DNA of 60,720 nt from Gnetum montanum (Eukaryota; Streptophyta; Gnetopsida; Gnetales; Gnetaceae), in assembly GCA_015680685.1 (NCBI GenBank), contig MNCI01011532.1, positions 508,666 through 569,385 of the forward strand, given 5' to 3'. This document shows, in pieces, positions 1 through 10,204 of this stretch (positions are counted from its first letter, which is position 1; every line of letters starts with the position of its first letter). The notes below the pieces were generated by a model. That model was not told where the DNA came from, ran no database searches, and saw only the letters and a program-made list of their open reading frames with translations. Position numbers and translations under genes: made by a program.

Positions 1-399
1 GACTATTTTAGTGAAGCTATACAGTTAGAAAAACAGTTGAACTTGAATCCTGAAGAAAATATTGTGATTCAAAAAAGAGAAGAAAGAGTTATGATTCCTA
101 TACAAGATTTTACTCAATTTAAAGCTTTACCAGGTCCATCTCATGTTAAGAAAGAGCAAGAGCATGAAAGAGTAAGATCTGAAAAAGGACAATTAATGAG
201 AGATATGTCTAACAAAATAGTGAAGCTTGAAAAAGCTTTGGCAAGAGTAAATATCAAGGAAGAAAAGAAAAATAGAAAGCATAAACATCAAGACACTAAG
301 TTAGTATATGTCCAACTTTCTTGATATTAAATCTGATGATGAGTTATCTAGTGTCCACTATGCGAGTAAATCTTCTAGCAATGGATCTAGCGATACTTC
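1..399 (+). pseudogene. Unrecognised lysine/glutamate-rich ORF fragment
   Basis: A reading frame is open from base 1 to the stop at 322-324, so it enters from outside the window. The peptide is highly charged (many Lys, Glu and Arg) with heptad-like hydrophobic spacing in its middle, suggesting a coiled coil. A serine-rich stretch follows in another frame up to about 399. I do not recognise the family. A gag-like or ORF1-like protein of another retroelement is possible because everything around it is retroelement, but no zinc knuckle or protease motif is visible. It ends abruptly where homology to the Tat protease begins. Confidence 0.3.
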
Positions 400-843
400 T
401 TCGTAGCAGGGGACCAGTTCCCCACAGACGCAACGTTCATTGTGGTCAAGGAAATGCCTGGGTTTAACCTGATCTTGGGGAGATCATGGTTAGCACAACT
501 TAGGGTTATCTCCTCGTCCATACACCAGGAGATCCACCTGCCTTATGAAGGTAGAGAAGTGGTGATCCACAGTGACAAAGTAGCGACGCAAGCGATTCAC
601 AACGTAGGCATGGAAGAAGGTTCACAAGTCATAACTGTTAAGAATGAAGTGCCTATTGCAACCTACACTGACTACCCGACAAAGGGGTTAGCTCAACAAG
701 TTGATCCACTAAGTGAAAATGCATGGACTGAGTTACCCTTCCAAGTAGGAGGCGACGACGCAAACGAAGGCCCTGGCGTAGCGTCTCGGTCTTACATCTC
801 ACTCAACCTGCATCGAGTCAAGAAGCAGCTTCACCTAGCATAG
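400..843 (+). pseudogene. T1 retropepsin, C-terminal part
   Basis: This is the C-terminal half of the aspartic protease that matures the element's Gag-Pol. The frame is open to the stop at 841-843. The visible family signature is the ILGRSWLAQL segment, the second hydrophobic-Gly motif of Tat proteases, followed by HQEIHLPYEG. The same segments occur in T2 (42797-43423) and T3 (near 60430-60520). The catalytic Asp loop is missing because the element is truncated upstream. The protein continues about 110 residues past the protease core into a poorly conserved tail that ends just before the first hairpin cluster, as in T2. Confidence 0.85.
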
Positions 844-890
844 CAACCCCACTGCTTCCTGCCCGCACATTGCTCATATGCTTCACTACA

Positions 891-1166
891 ACGGTTCGAA
901 ATAGCCTAAAACTAGGCTTGAAATGGCCTAAAACTAGTGATACGATATGGCCCGAAACAACCTAAAACTAGCAATACACAATGGCCCGAAATGGCCTAAA
1001 ATTAGTAATGCTACGCTATGGCTCGAAATGGCCTAAAACTAGCAACGCCATGCTATGGCCTGGAATGGCCTAAAACTAGCACGAGTCACAAGTTAGCTCC
1101 TATTCAAATCGTTGGTGCATCATCCCTTTGGCATATTATACAATGGCCCGAAATGGCCTAAAACTA
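891..1166 (+). repeat. T1 hairpin-repeat cluster A (GGCC-stem type)
   Basis: Seven imperfect copies of a roughly 24-nt unit lie directly after the protease stop. Each is a short inverted repeat (GGCC, six loop bases such as CGAAAT, GGCC) followed by TAAAACTAG or TAAAACTAGC. Examples start near 891, 913, 949, 983, 1018, 1055 and 1145. Spacers between units are unrelated, so this is not a simple tandem array. Differences are mostly C-to-T or G-to-A decay. The same GGCC subtype lies at the same position in T2 (42461-42563). Confidence 0.85.
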
Positions 1167-1533
1167 GAAAGCATGAACATTCTATACTAAATGCATGTAT
1201 GCAGTACACAAGTTTGCACAAAATCTATTTTCTTTATTCAAAATTATTGTCTTTCAATGTTTGCAAAATTTGTTGCACAAAATTTCAAAAAATTCAAAAC
1301 TACAAATTCTCAAAAAATATATCCCATGCTGTCATGGGTCGTTTCTGTTCACATCATCTCCGCCATTTGCATTTTCTTTCGCTGCTTGGTTCCTCACCGG
1401 CTCTTCATTCCCTCCCTCTACGAGTGTTGCGCCATCACCTGGGGCCTGCATCGCAGGGGTGAAGTGGTCAGTTAGGACAACAAATGCAAACTACAACCGA
1501 GCATAAACTTTAACAAAGTAGAACACGACTAAC

Positions 1534-2356
1534 CTGAGTAGGTACTACATTTGTCTCAAAGGGTATCTGGCATAAGCCGAGCTCAAGATGACGCCAGACC
1601 TCCTCTGTCGTGATATCTACCCAACACCTCCTGTCTGGTGCAGGATCTGCTGCGGTAGCTCTCGCCCTTTCAGTGGGTGTCCACCTTGGCGACCCCTGAG
1701 TATAGGAGATGGTCGTAGCCTCTCCTATGGAAAGGGTCACCTTCGGGTTAGGAGCTTGCATCACCTTGACCTACTCTTTGAACTTGGTGTAAGCCTCTGA
1801 AGCGTCAATGGCATTTACGAACACTTGATACGTAAATGCCTCCACAGCAGCTTCCTCTTATAACTTGTGATGGATGGCATTCTCCTATTTGTACATATGC
1901 TTATGGTTTCTTAGGCCTGGTCCCATTCAAAGATCTTAGTGCTGAGGTCTTTCATATCTTGACACTTCTGGTCCAGCAGGTCCATCTACATGCGCTGCTC
2001 CACCAGTTCATGGGTTGTCTCGATGTTTTGGGGCACAACCGTCAAAAACTTGGCATGGTCTACCACAATTGTGTGCCAGTCCTTGCTGTTGGTTGCCTGG
2101 GCCATGAGGAACTCGTTCCTCGACCTGAGATCCGCTACCTTGGCCCTCAGGTTGGCCTCACTCTGCTTTGCCTTTTGAGCCCTCTTCCATAGCTCCTCGT
2201 TAGTACGCTGACACTCCCACAGGGAACGTGCCGAGTGCAAAGCACATTTACAGACCTCGTTGTATGCACGATGAGACACCTCAGTCATCTACGACGGGAA
2301 TGTGGACACGGCACCAACCTTCAAAGGTTGTGTTGAGTCCCATTTGAGTCGAGAGG
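1534..2356 (-). other. T1 antisense gene exon 7: coiled-coil region
   Basis: The exon contains an open stretch (2288-1986) with strong heptad character: Leu, Ala, Val and Ile at coiled-coil spacing with Glu, Lys, Arg and Gln between. It aligns to T2 41135-41952 through SLWE, LWKR, a conserved R-D/N-E-FL segment, DWHT, and LVEQRM in T1 / LVKQRM in T2. Past the stop the alignment continues to a donor GTTAGT at 1533. Self-association of the product through this region is a reasonable inference. Confidence 0.6.
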
Positions 2357-3170
2357 CTGTCATGACATGAAGAATACATTAGTCGCATTAACATAGCACA
2401 AATAGAAAATGCAAGAAACTCTAGCATGGCACCGTAAGAGTGGATAACACTGTTACTTACCCGCTTCAAGGTCCACTTGTTGAAGATGCTTGATCATGTC
2501 ATCAACAACCCCCTGCATAAACGTGAATTTGTCGGGGAATTTAGCCCAAGGCTCGGTATGAACCGGAGTGGGTCTTGCGACATTAGCAGTGGCATCTATT
2601 GCATAACCAAACACATTAGTAATGACCAAAGAGGACTACAACAAGGCAAAAATATTGCCAAACTTACCAACGTCTGGTGGTAGTCTTTATTCCTGTTGAT
2701 GCAAAACGATGACGGAGGCTTGGCCAGAAGTTCCTCCTAGGTCCATGTGGACCTCCTCTTCATGCACTGGTGCTTTCCCCTTGAGGAGACCAGCATCTTG
2801 TTTATTCAAGAGGGACTCCTCAGTGGGAGGATTCTCCCTAATGACAAGAGCCCCTGCCCTAGCCGCAAGACCTCCCTTCTTGACCGGAACCCCTCTTGTC
2901 AAAACTGGGACCTCCGTGTTCTTATTCGTCGCTCCCGGAGCCCCTCTCATCAAAATTGGGGCCTCCGCGTCTTTATTCGTTGCCCCCGTCTTAGGGGTTG
3001 ACACCTCTTCATCGCATGTTTCTTCTTCCTCTCGTTCTTCTGATAGTCAGACACGTTGGCATTAGTTCAAAGTAAGTAGCCTAAAGCAGATGCTACGCTA
3101 CGCTACGCCATCTAGCATAGCATAGTGTAGCAGACCATAACAAAGTAAGCATTGAACAAAAAACACTTAC

Positions 3171-4214
3171 CAACAGGAGGTCACATCCTCTGTAGTTTCA
3201 ACAGCAGTCTGCGCCCCTCCTCCTCCTCCACATGCAGGGTTGGAGGAGGCCTCTTCTACCGCAATGTGCTGGCAACCGTTTCAGCTATAAAACGCTCACA
3301 CCACTATATGCTACCATCCACGGTGGGGGGCATCTCTCATACGCTATCCGGGCTGCGAACGTTGAGGGCCACCCGATCCTTAGTCGTTATGGAAAATGAC
3401 TTTCCAACTACTTCTGGGGGATCCTAGGCTCGGATGGTTTGGAGGACTTGGCGAATCTAGGGTTTGAAAATCTGGTCGTGATTCTGCAAGACCTAGTTTT
3501 CTCTCTCCTAAACCACTAGGAACTTCGTGAAATGCTTGAGGCAGCCTATATAAAAGGCGTAGTGGATGTTGGATCGGGCCTCCGTCTTCTCACGGTGCCC
3601 CAAGATCTCAGCCCGTAAGCCTTTACATAGGGACTCAGCCCAGTTGTAATGAGTCCCCTCCTCTATGACCTCGCGCATTATCCAAGCCTGCTTAAGCCCC
3701 AGGACCTTCTCCTGGGTAGGCAGCTGGGGGAATGCGCGAGCACGAAAAATAGGATAGAACTCCTTAATGGGTCCTTCCTTGATCTTCTCCATGGGGAGCC
3801 CCTTACGCTCCTTGGTAAGCCCGAGCCACTCATCAAGGTCCTTCTTCTCAAGGGTTAACTCCATCTTGGACTTTGACCCCGCCTCAATGCCTTCAGCAGG
3901 GACATTGAAAAGATCCACAAACAGCTGTTCATTGATGTCAATGATCACCAGCACATCATGAACGCGTAGGCAAAAATGGCCCATCTTGTCAGAGAAGGAC
4001 TTGACCAGGGTGAGCATCTCGGCCGCAGGAACATTCGAATTCGGGGCTAGGAACAGATCCATAAGTTCCACCTTCTTGATGTTCTGGAGGAGAGCGTCTG
4101 AAGCCCTGGTGTTCAACGAGTGTTGCCTCCTCATTACTACTCCATACTTGAAGTAGACGTTTGCTCCCTGTGGCTCAGCGGTTATCACTGTCACCTCCTT
4201 AGGCTTCTTCACCC
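3171..4214 (-). other. T1 antisense gene exon 4: long conserved domain of unknown family
   Basis: From the splice acceptor at 4215 the frame is open for about 235 codons to a stop at 3508-3510, and recognisable homology continues through further stops to a GTAAGT donor at 3170. Conserved blocks shared with T2 (39443-40488) include AEMLTLV.SFS, D..LF.DLF.VP, EW.G..KE.KG.P, IMRE..EEGT..N, and later SI.T.D and SPDSV. I do not recognise the family. The style resembles plant retroelement antisense-ORF proteins. No membrane segment or metal-binding cluster is evident. Confidence 0.6.
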
Positions 4215-4308
4215 CTGTAATAGGTTCACAAAATGCTTAGCACAAAGATGCAAGAAATTCACAATTTGCAAAGACATTTAAACATGTAGCATTTACTGCT
4301 CGACCTAC

Positions 4309-5115
4309 TAGGTCGGTATGGTAGTGGGAATTATGGGAGTTTGACCAAAAATTCTTCAACCGTGATCGATTTGAAGGGTTTCACCCACTCCCTGTCCAAC
4401 CCTACCTCTTGCATTGATCATAGAGGGGAGAGTACACAGCTGGGTAGGTGTGGTACTCGCCCCCGCATTGACAAATCATGCTCGCCCATAGGTTCTGGGA
4501 GGATGAAATCTCCTGTAGGGCTAGCTGTGCTGTGGCCAAATGATCCGATAGGTCATGAACGCCTGCCTCGTCAAGGAAGAACCTGACAACAAACACATAC
4601 TGTTAGTATTAGGCCACCATGGCCAACGTCGCACAGACATAGCAGAACAAAGTTGCAAAACCCACCCGCCAGCAACTTAGACCATTCCTTGAGGGTTCTG
4701 GAAGCACGTCATCATGAAACATGAAAGGAACAATGTGTTGAAGCAGTGGAAGCAGTCATACTCGGCCATCTCCCAAATCTAGGCCAAGCGCCTTAACCCT
4801 GTTGGGCACTGAGTGGATCCTTCTTCCCACCCGCTTGTGACCACCCCGTTGGTCAAGAACCTCAAAATGCCTCGGCTTGCCCTAGGTAAAATGGCTTCTG
4901 GGATGACAGCTGCCTCCTCCTCCTCTAGGGAGGACCAAACGATTACATTGAAGAGGTTGAGGAGAAGTTGCAAAAAGTCCTGCGCCCCAGGCCTGAACTA
5001 GACCACTTGGTCCCCCATACGTATATGGGGAGGAGGGACATCAGCCACAAGTCTGCCCACATGACACAGGACCCCTCTAACCTCCAAAATAATTAGCCTA
5101 AGTCTCAACCCTGCC
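4309..5115 (-). other. T1 antisense gene exons 2-3: FCP1/NLI-like HAD domain, catalytic residues lost
   Basis: The translated exons read in the order expected for plant FCP1-homology (NLI-interacting factor) proteins. A hydrophobic strand ends in GVLC where HAD motif I (DxDG or DxNG) should be. Next come VPPP, FRPGA..FL and a VIVWSS-like motif II. An NTLF segment followed by a QNP loop replaces the usual NTLLIDD...NPP motif III. In T1 the motif I Asp is Glu, and both motif III Asp residues are replaced (Ser and Cys). The introns around exon 2 have donors GTAAGT and GTGGGT. With the acid residues gone, catalysis is unlikely, although phosphoprotein binding could have remained in the ancestor. 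Confidence 0.65.
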
Positions 5116-5892
5116 CTGCATAATGCAATCAGCAAATGTTGGCATCATATCCTAAGGCAGTATACATGCAACATAGTAGCAGCGTAGCACAACCCTCTTC
5201 CCGTGCATAGCGTAGCAAGGGCGTGAAGGCCTAGCGTAGCAAGAACATGCAAATAGCCTAGCGTAGCAACAGACAATTAATGACATGCCCTAGCAAAACA
5301 AGTGTCGCGCCATCGCATCACACATGGCCGAGCCCCTCTAAGGGTTCTACGTTACGCCATTTTAAAAGTCAAGCAACTTAAACTACCCAAGCCCCTGCGG
5401 TTATGACAACTACGGTGGTGGCAGCTTAACCGGTCTTGCATGCAACAATGATGCAACATTTATGCATCTGCCACAGTCGAAACAACGACGACGGCGATGC
5501 AAGGGCCAAAATGATGCAACGAGAACAAGAAAAACATAGGTAACCAATAACAGATGCAAAGTTAATAGGACACAAAACAAAAGTAGAGAATAGTAGAAAA
5601 TACAAAAAAAAGTAGAGGAGGTGTAACTTACTGGGTCAACGTTGTGCTCCTCCGTGCTGCAGCGTGCACTTGTGTTGTGCGCCCCAAGGTCTTCTTCGCC
5701 TTGTCGACCTTCGCAATCACAAAATGGGTCTTAGGAGCCATTGTCTCGATTGCAAATGCACACCCTTCACTGTAAAAATTTCGCCTCACTAATCGTTAAC
5801 ATAATCGCTTCACGCTCCGAAATCGCCTTGTGCTCCGATGTGTGTTCTGCATTCTTACGGTAAAAATGGCAAAATTGCCAAGGCTTAATCCC

Positions 5893-5899
5893 TATTTAT
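5893..5899 (-). promoter_or_regulatory. TATA-like box for the T1 antisense gene
   Basis: On the - strand the sequence CATAAATAGGG lies about 150 bp upstream of the ATG at 5741. It sits between hairpin cluster B and the start codon, where a promoter for an independently transcribed antisense gene would be needed. The spacing allows a 5' leader of roughly 110-120 nt. T2 has lost this region, so conservation cannot be checked here. Confidence 0.4.
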
Positions 5900-6080
5900 G
5901 GTCGTGAAGGCAAAATGGGGAAACTTGCCACCATCCCTTTCCGATTAATGCGGAGCATGCCTTATAACGTAGCATGCTCGCCACGACATCGTAGCACTGT
6001 TAGCATTAAAGCCTTGGCACGTTTCGAGTCAGTTGCGTGCTTTCTCGAGAACAAAAAAGTATATATTTGTTTTCGTTATG

Positions 6081-6577
6081 GGTCTGAAAAGACCTTAAAC
6101 TAGCAATCCTAGCAATCGCAACACGACGGGTCTGAAAAGACTTTAAACTAGAAATCCTAGCATGGTTACAATCCTAGCATAGTTACACTTCTAACGGTCC
6201 AGAAAGACCCTAAACTAGTAGTCTCGACCTATTATATTTGCAGTTTGCAATTACATGGGCGATTTTGCATCTTCCTGAAGTTTCGCACTTCTACATTGGT
6301 AGTGTTGCCATTTCTAATAGTTTCGTGTCAGCAGTCTACGTGTTTGTCTTAACAGTTTTGCATTGCTCAAACCCGCTATTTCTTGTTTCGCATACCATCA
6401 TTCTACATGTTGACATTTTGCATGTTACAATCTGGTAGTCTGAAATGACACTAAACTAGCAGCTTGGCATTTGCATCTTAATGGTTTCATAGCTTCGCAC
6501 TGTTGCATTGACATTTTTACATCCTTAGCGGTTCTGCACTCTCATGCCTTAATGGTCTGTAATGACCTTAAACTGGC
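6081..6577 (+). repeat. T1 hairpin-repeat cluster B (GGTCT-stem type)
   Basis: At least five units start near 6081, 6130, 6199, 6437 and 6554. Each has a GGTCT...AGACC-type stem with a short purine-rich loop, then TTAAACTAGC or a close variant. The stem differs from cluster A, but pairing is kept. The cluster separates the antisense gene's promoter side from the reverse transcriptase. Between units the sequence is T-rich and non-coding. Confidence 0.8.
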
Positions 6578-6667
6578 AAACTTTAATCTTTACATCGTCG
6601 CACAACACAAGTTGCATCTCGTCGCTACTTTGCAAATTTTTGTTATACATAATCTCCGCCAACAAAC

Positions 6668-6701
6668 GCCTCTTAACTGGCCTTTTGTCTCATGTTGGCA
6701 G
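6668..6701 (+). other. Candidate splice acceptor before T1 reverse transcriptase
   Basis: A pyrimidine-rich tract ends in TTGGCAG at 6701, and pol-like coding sequence starts immediately after it. In Ogre, a Tat relative, an intron between the protease and reverse-transcriptase regions is spliced to join them. The same arrangement here would make the whole antisense gene part of a sense-strand intron. The matching donor after protease was not identified, so this is tentative. Confidence 0.3.
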
Positions 6702-8360
6702 GTTGAGCAAGAAATGAAAGTCCATCATGACCTCTCCACGCCCTTAACGTTAGCAGGACCACAGGGCAAGCTCGCGAGATAGTTGAACCCCAACATGATT
6801 GACTGGGGGTCGACCACAACTAGCACCATAGCAACCTTAGAAGCATCCCTAAACTGGCTCGAACATCTAGTCAAAGCCCTAGATTTAGAGGCCGGGGATG
6901 TGACCAAGGACCCTCTCATCGAGATGCCCGTCACCATGTCTAAGGGGAAGATAAAAACACTAAAACTCAGCTCCCTATTAGACACACGAATGCACAACAA
7001 CATAGCTAAGATCCTACAAGACAATATTAGTGCCTTCCTATGGTCGTATAGCGACATGCCAGGTCTAGATCTGTGGCTAATTCAGCACAACATGGTCCTA
7101 GACCCGTGCATGAAGGCAGTCAAGCAGAAGGCTTGCAAATTAAACTTGAAATCGCACTAGCTGTAAGGGATGAAATCACCAAGCTATATCAAGCTGGTTT
7201 CATCTACGCGGTTGACTACTCAGAGTGGGTGTCTAACATCATCGTAGTTTTGAAGAAAAAGGGAGGAATACGCATCTGTATAGACTTCCGGGACTTGAAC
7301 AAGGCAACAATCAAGGACAACTTTCCACTTCCTAGCATTGATTAGCTCATCGACACCATGATTGGTCATGCTCTACTATCCTTTATGGATGGTTTCTCCG
7401 GATATAACCAAATCCACATTAACCCAGAGCACCAGCTATCAACAACCTTTATGACCCCATGGGGTACCTTCTACTACACCATGTTGCCTTTCAGGCTCAA
7501 GAATGCTAGGGAAACGTACTAGCGAGCCATGACCTACATCTTTAGTGATTACATCCTAGGAACATTAAATGACTACGTGGATGATATAGCCGTCAAGTCC
7601 AAGGAGGCAGCTGATCATCCACACGACCTAGGAATAGTCCTCAAGTGCTGCTAAATGCACGATCTACGCCTCAATCCTAAGAAGTGCGTCTTTGGGGTGA
7701 AAACTGGGCGCATGTTAGGGTTCGTAGTATCGGAGGCCAGAATACGAGTAGACCCTAAGAAAGTCAAGGCCATCGTCAACCTAACACCTCCCACAAACCT
7801 CAAAGAGCTACGTGGTTTGTACAGTAGAGTACAGTTCATTCGAAGGTTCATAGCAAGGTTGACCGACAAGTTACACCCCATGCAAAATCTTCTAAAGAAG
7901 GGGGTTAACTTTGAGTAGACAACCCAATGTTAACAAGCCTTCAACGACTTGAAGAAGGGGCTTTCACACCTCCCGACCGTGCATCCACCACAAAGGAACA
8001 AACCCTTCTTCATCTACCTTGCCACCTCTGACACATATGTCACAGCACTACTATGTTAGAAGTAAGATGAAGGTTCTGAGATACCGGTGTATTACCTGAG
8101 CCATGCACTAATAGTGCACGAGACAAAATACAGCGAAGTGAAGAGGAGCTGCCTTACCTTAGTGTTCACACTAAAAAAGTGGAGGCATTACCTATTCCGT
8201 AGTACAACCAACATCATTAGAAAAAGCAATATACTTCGGGCCATCACTAACAACCTATACGAAAGTAGTAGGATAGCTCGATGGAAGGCAATAACCATGG
8301 AGTTCGATTTACACTATGTAAGCCAATCGTCGATGAAGGGTCAAGCCATAGTGACCTAAC
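6702..8360 (+). pseudogene. T1 reverse transcriptase and RNase H
   Basis: This pol segment copies the element's RNA into DNA. A linker ends near 7060. The RT core follows, with SEWVSN, KKKGGIR, CIDFRDLN, FMDGFSGYNQI, PWGTFYY and the active-site YVDD at about 7577-7588. The thumb and connection follow (LNPKKCVFGV, VDPKKVKAI). The classical RNase H lies near 7995-8215 with its Asp in the ATSDTY segment and a degraded core. A frameshift near 7140 and stops at about 7345, 7520, 7652, 7916 and 8358 make it non-functional. Confidence 0.9.
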
Positions 8361-8439
8361 TCACAGCCTCGCCTGTCGACGATCAAGCCACCATAGATCC
8401 TGAATTCCTGGACGAACACATTAGCAATGTCAACTTTGT

Positions 8440-8900
8440 CTCATCACATCTTGAAGCCACTTTACACTTCGACGGTGCATCAACCACACGAGGAGGTAAC
8501 GCAGCCACTATCATCACATTCCCCTCTGGGGAAATGCATCCATTCGCTTATCGTTTTGCGTTACCATGCACCAACAATGTGGCAAAATATGAAGGGCTAC
8601 TTAGAGGCCTCTTAACTGCCCAAGCACTGCACATACAACACCTGGCAATCTGGGGAGATTCAAAACTAGTCGTGAATCAAACCACCAAGGTCTACGCCTG
8701 CAAGGCTACGCACTTGCAACCCTACTACGACCTAGCAAAAAACCTGTTTAAGCAATTAGCGACCACAAATGTGCAACATGTGTCACGTAATGAGAACACC
8801 GTAGCAAATGCCTTAGCTACCCTTGCATTAAACATTCTATCACATTCCTTAGCAAACTTGCCAACTTCAATTATCGAGTATGCAGAGCCTATCACTCAAG
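8440..8900 (+). pseudogene. T1 second (archaeal-type) RNase H
   Basis: This extra RNase H is diagnostic of plant Tat-lineage elements. The motif order is HFDGAS (first Asp), TNNVAKYEGLLRGL (Glu region; the usual AEYE is AKYE), GDSKLV (Asp), then NTVANALATLAL, where the expected final Asp is Asn. It is read from two overlapping frames across a stop near 8358 and runs into the integrase linker. The intact-looking copy in T2 (37849-38260) retains D, E, D and D. Confidence 0.85.
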
Positions 8901-8919
8901 TGGAACACATGGCCTCTGT

Positions 8920-10183
8920 CAGTGTTGTGGATACCCAAGAGTGGTATGTCGACATTAAGGCATACCTACAGCATGGCGAACCCCCAGGCGGAATGACATC
9001 AGCCCAGAGAGATGTAATCCGTAAGCGTGCCTGGCAATACATGCTCATAGGAAATGTTGCCCTGTGTTGATGTTCATATGATGGGATATTGCTAGCATAC
9101 GTGGGTGGGGAGCAAGCACAGAAGGTAGTTAATGAAGTGCATGAGGGGCTCTGCGGTGGACACATAGCACCCAGGGCTATGGCTGCAAAAATCAGACACC
9201 TAGGGTACTATTGGCCCCACATGGACCGCAACTGCTTGTCGAAAGTCAAGATGTGTGACACGTGCCAGAGATACACAAATCTCATACACGTAGCACGTGT
9301 AGACCTACATTCAACGCAAATCATGTGGCCCTTCCAACGATGGGGTCTAGACCTCATAGGGCCTATCACGCCTAAGTCCTCTGTGGGGCATAGTTTCATT
9401 ATCACCACCACTAAGTACTTTACCAAGTGGGTGGAAGCTATTCCCCTGAGGAAGATGACATCTCAACAAATCTACCATTTCATCCTAGACAACATCGTAA
9501 CCAGATTTGGGCTTCCAATGACTATTGTGATCGACAATGGGCCACAGTTCAGCAGTACGGAAACCCTAACCTTCTACAAAAATATAGGCATTAAACAATC
9601 ATTCTCCTCCCCCTATTATCTGCAGACGAACGGACAGGCGGAGGCTACAAATAAGTCCATTATCAACTTGTTGAATCGGATGCTCAAAAATAGCAAGAGA
9701 TGGTGGCATGAGCAAATCCTCTACGTCCTGTGGGCCTACTGAACGATGTGTCAGACCGCAACAAGTAAGACTCCTTACAGCCTTGTTTACAGATCTGAAG
9801 TTGTGTTGCCTCTTGAGTTATAGGTACCTTCACTTCGGATGATCCTGTTTGATGTCGTGAGTGAAGCCCAGAATAACGAGTTGCAGATCATCAACCTCGA
9901 CTCAATAGAGGAGAAGCGTGCGCAGATGCTGAGACGCATCGAGCACTACCAGAGCAAGCAGCAGCAGAAGCATCGTGCAAACCCACACTGATGGCTAGTG
10001 CAAAAGGGAGACCTCATCCTCAAGGTCTTTCGAGAGCACATGAGCAAATTCTCAGCCAACTGGGAAGGCCCTTACGTGGTCACCAAAGCCTTTGGGAATG
10101 GAGCATTCAAGTTGGCAAACATGGATGGCAATGAGTTCGCCAACCTGGTGAATCACTCGTACCTCAAGCCATACTACGTCTAA
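8920..10183 (+). pseudogene. T1 integrase
   Basis: Integrase inserts the cDNA into the host genome. The linker begins near 8920, and a stop at 9068-9070 interrupts it. The zinc-binding HHCC region shows HEG...GGH and CDTCQR (9139-9279). The DDE core has GLDLIGPI, IDNGPQF and GQAEATN (about 9340-9650), so all three acidic residues are still visible. Stops follow at about 9742 and 9822. The C-terminal part (9998-10183) has a GKFS/KFSANWEGPY-type SH3-like segment and ends in HSYLKPYYV, as expected for full length. Cluster C begins just after the stop. Confidence 0.9.
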
Positions 10184-10204
10184 AGCACAACGGCAGCCAC
10201 CATC

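Larger units (their letters stand above)
1332..5741 (-). pseudogene. T1 antisense eight-exon gene (FCP1/HAD-like plus coiled coil), decayed
   Basis: I model a - strand gene with exons 5741-5632, 5115-4666, 4582-4309, 4214-3171, 3039-2668, 2595-2461, 2356-1534 and 1445-1332. The ATG at 5741-5739 starts a lysine-rich leader. The first intron has GTAAGT at 5631, and the others use GT...AG ends. Frames join correctly at introns 1, 2 and 3 (phases 2, 2 and 1). T2 carries the same gene with matching sites: exon 2 is 450 nt in both, exon 3 is 274 versus 275, exon 4 is 1044 versus 1046, and exon 7 is 823 versus 818. Stops in exons 2, 3, 4 and 7 and a frameshift in exon 3 show decay. Product order: leader, FCP1-like domain, unrecognised domain, peptide repeats, coiled coil, acidic tail. 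Antisense ORFs are known in Tat-lineage elements, but I do not recall this spliced structure or this domain. The model is inferred from sequence alone. Confidence 0.8.

Noticed and set aside
891-1166. Possible CRISPR-like array
   Set aside because: Units are short, diverged and irregularly spaced within a plant retrotransposon. No cas genes are present, and plants do not carry CRISPR arrays.
1112-1506. Three overlapping + strand frames after hairpin cluster A
   Set aside because: They are mutually overlapping, biased by T-rich sequence, and lie opposite the last exon and intron of the antisense gene.
2709-3065. 118-codon + strand frame
   Set aside because: It is the complement of antisense exon 5, whose - strand frame is shared in position and style with T2.
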